Source: Clostridia bacterium
Lineage (GTDB): Bacteria; Bacillota; Clostridia; UBA1381; UBA9506
Reading direction: 5' to 3'
Assembly: GCA_017549205.1 (NCBI GenBank)
Contig: JAFYVH010000005.1
Location: forward strand, 1-64,000
DNA length: 64,000 nucleotides
A program made the translations under genes and the position numbers. Of the stretch, positions 63,267 through 64,000 are shown piece by piece. The notes beneath the pieces are model-generated. The model was not told the origin of the DNA. It ran no database searches and was given only the letters and a program-made list of their open reading frames with translations. Numbering within the stretch: position 1 is the first letter of the stretch; each line of letters begins with the position of its first letter.

Positions 63267-63752
63267 TTAGTCCAGATAAGCCATCAGACCGGTGCAGAAT
63301 TCAGCAATGCGGCCGACAGGAGAGAATTGATGTTTAGCGGTTTTCTCTACATAATCTACCTGCTCTAAATCAATGTAAATGGTTTGATATTTTTCAGCGC
63401 GTCTCATGCCCAGCTCGTTTTGAGCCACGGCCTCAACATGCTTTAAATCAAGGGAACGGTCAATTTCAAATTGAAGCTTTTCATTAGAGGTTATCAAAGC
63501 ACTCAGTTCGTTTCGCTTTTGCTCAACAGCATTACATTTATCTGTGATAATAAGTCCGCGATAAAGAACAAAGAAAGCACAAAAAACAACGAGAGCAATT
63601 TTTAAAAGGCCTAAAGCGTTGGCGCGTTTTACGGCAGCTCTTTGCTTTTTATTAGACATGTGAATGTGGACATTTGAATGTCTTTGCACTTGCGGCTCAT
63701 GATATGGTACAGCAACATGATTGTTATAAGCCAGATTGCTTCTTGTGTTCAC
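63267..63752 (-). CDS. ftsL: cell division protein FtsL
   Basis: A 161-residue bitopic protein. A basic N-terminal cytoplasmic part (KKQRAAVKRANALG) is followed by a membrane helix at about 48-68 and a coiled coil (AVEQKRNELSALITSNEKLQFEID), ending with VEAVAQNELGMRRAEKYQTIYI, the usual FtsL/DivIC tail. It joins FtsQ and FtsB at the divisome. GTG start 8 bp after GGAGG. Located between rsmH and spoVD as in other Firmicutes. Confidence 0.88.
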   Translation of the reverse strand: MNTRSNLAYNNHVAVPYHEPQVQRHSNVHIHMSNKKQRAAVKRANALGLLKIALVVFCAFFVLYRGLIITDKCNAVEQKRNELSALITSNEKLQFEIDRSLDLKHVEAVAQNELGMRRAEKYQTIYIDLEQVDYVEKTAKHQFSPVGRIAEFCTGLMAYLD

Positions 63753-63781
63753 TTGCGATTACCTCCAATTCTAAATTTTGT

Positions 63782-64000
<219 letters not shown>

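Overview
The window is bacterial chromosome from an endospore-forming, probably uncultured, member of the Clostridia (Bacillota). Support for this includes the germination protease gpr, sigma-G, spoVG, a SpoVAF/GerA-type protein, a GerS-like lipoprotein next to alanine racemase, spoVD in the division/cell-wall cluster, a CIRCE-controlled groESL operon, and an alr-mazEF block like that of Bacillus. MurE carries a DNPR motif, which predicts meso-diaminopimelate peptidoglycan. The genus cannot be named from the sequence alone.

Layout. 1-3.7 kb: tRNA-Trp, gpr, tRNA-Pro, a strongly expressed secreted protein with a 52-residue peptide gene behind it, and tRNA-Ala, with several repeats between them. 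3.7-9.2 kb: a DUF421 membrane protein, malic enzyme, and a minus-strand operon of a flavoprotein, hflX and a YigZ-family protein. 9.2-11.3 kb: groES-groEL. 11.4-29.6 kb: one long plus-strand surface-polysaccharide operon with a PglC-like initiating transferase, four glycosyltransferases, Wzy, Wzx, and complete enzyme sets for UDP-GalNAcA and UDP-L-FucNAc. 29.7-36.3 kb: sigG, a HAD phosphatase, a tandem-OB single-strand DNA-binding protein, murC, spoVG and a SpoVAF-like gene. 36.3-39.6 kb: dnaA-yaaA-recF-remB, without dnaN. 39.6-49.8 kb: an MFS transporter, tRNA-Leu, a secreted protein, a J-domain locus, NAD(P)HX repair, gerS-like, alr and mazEF. 49.9-64 kb: the dcw cluster on the minus strand, from rsmH (cut by the window end) to ftsZ.

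The most unusual feature is a pair of related elements directly behind tRNA-Pro and tRNA-Leu. In both places the tRNA 3' end, cut at the same T-loop position, is repeated exactly 205 bp downstream. The DNA between the copies is about 145 bp of conserved sequence that can fold into three hairpins, whose stems are kept by compensating changes. Each element also has an inverted copy of its own host tRNA's 3' region at its other end. It looks like a small non-autonomous, tRNA-targeted element, or a structured RNA matched to its neighbouring tRNA. I do not recognise it as a named family.

Other points of interest are two identical 67-bp repeats and two palindromes in the dnaA leader, a similar palindrome in the ftsZ leader, possible RNA switches at the starts of ssb and spoVD, and the absence of dnaN, murD, murB and ftsA from their usual neighbourhoods. 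Promoters listed are sequence matches to the housekeeping consensus with spacing counted by hand; no expression data are implied.
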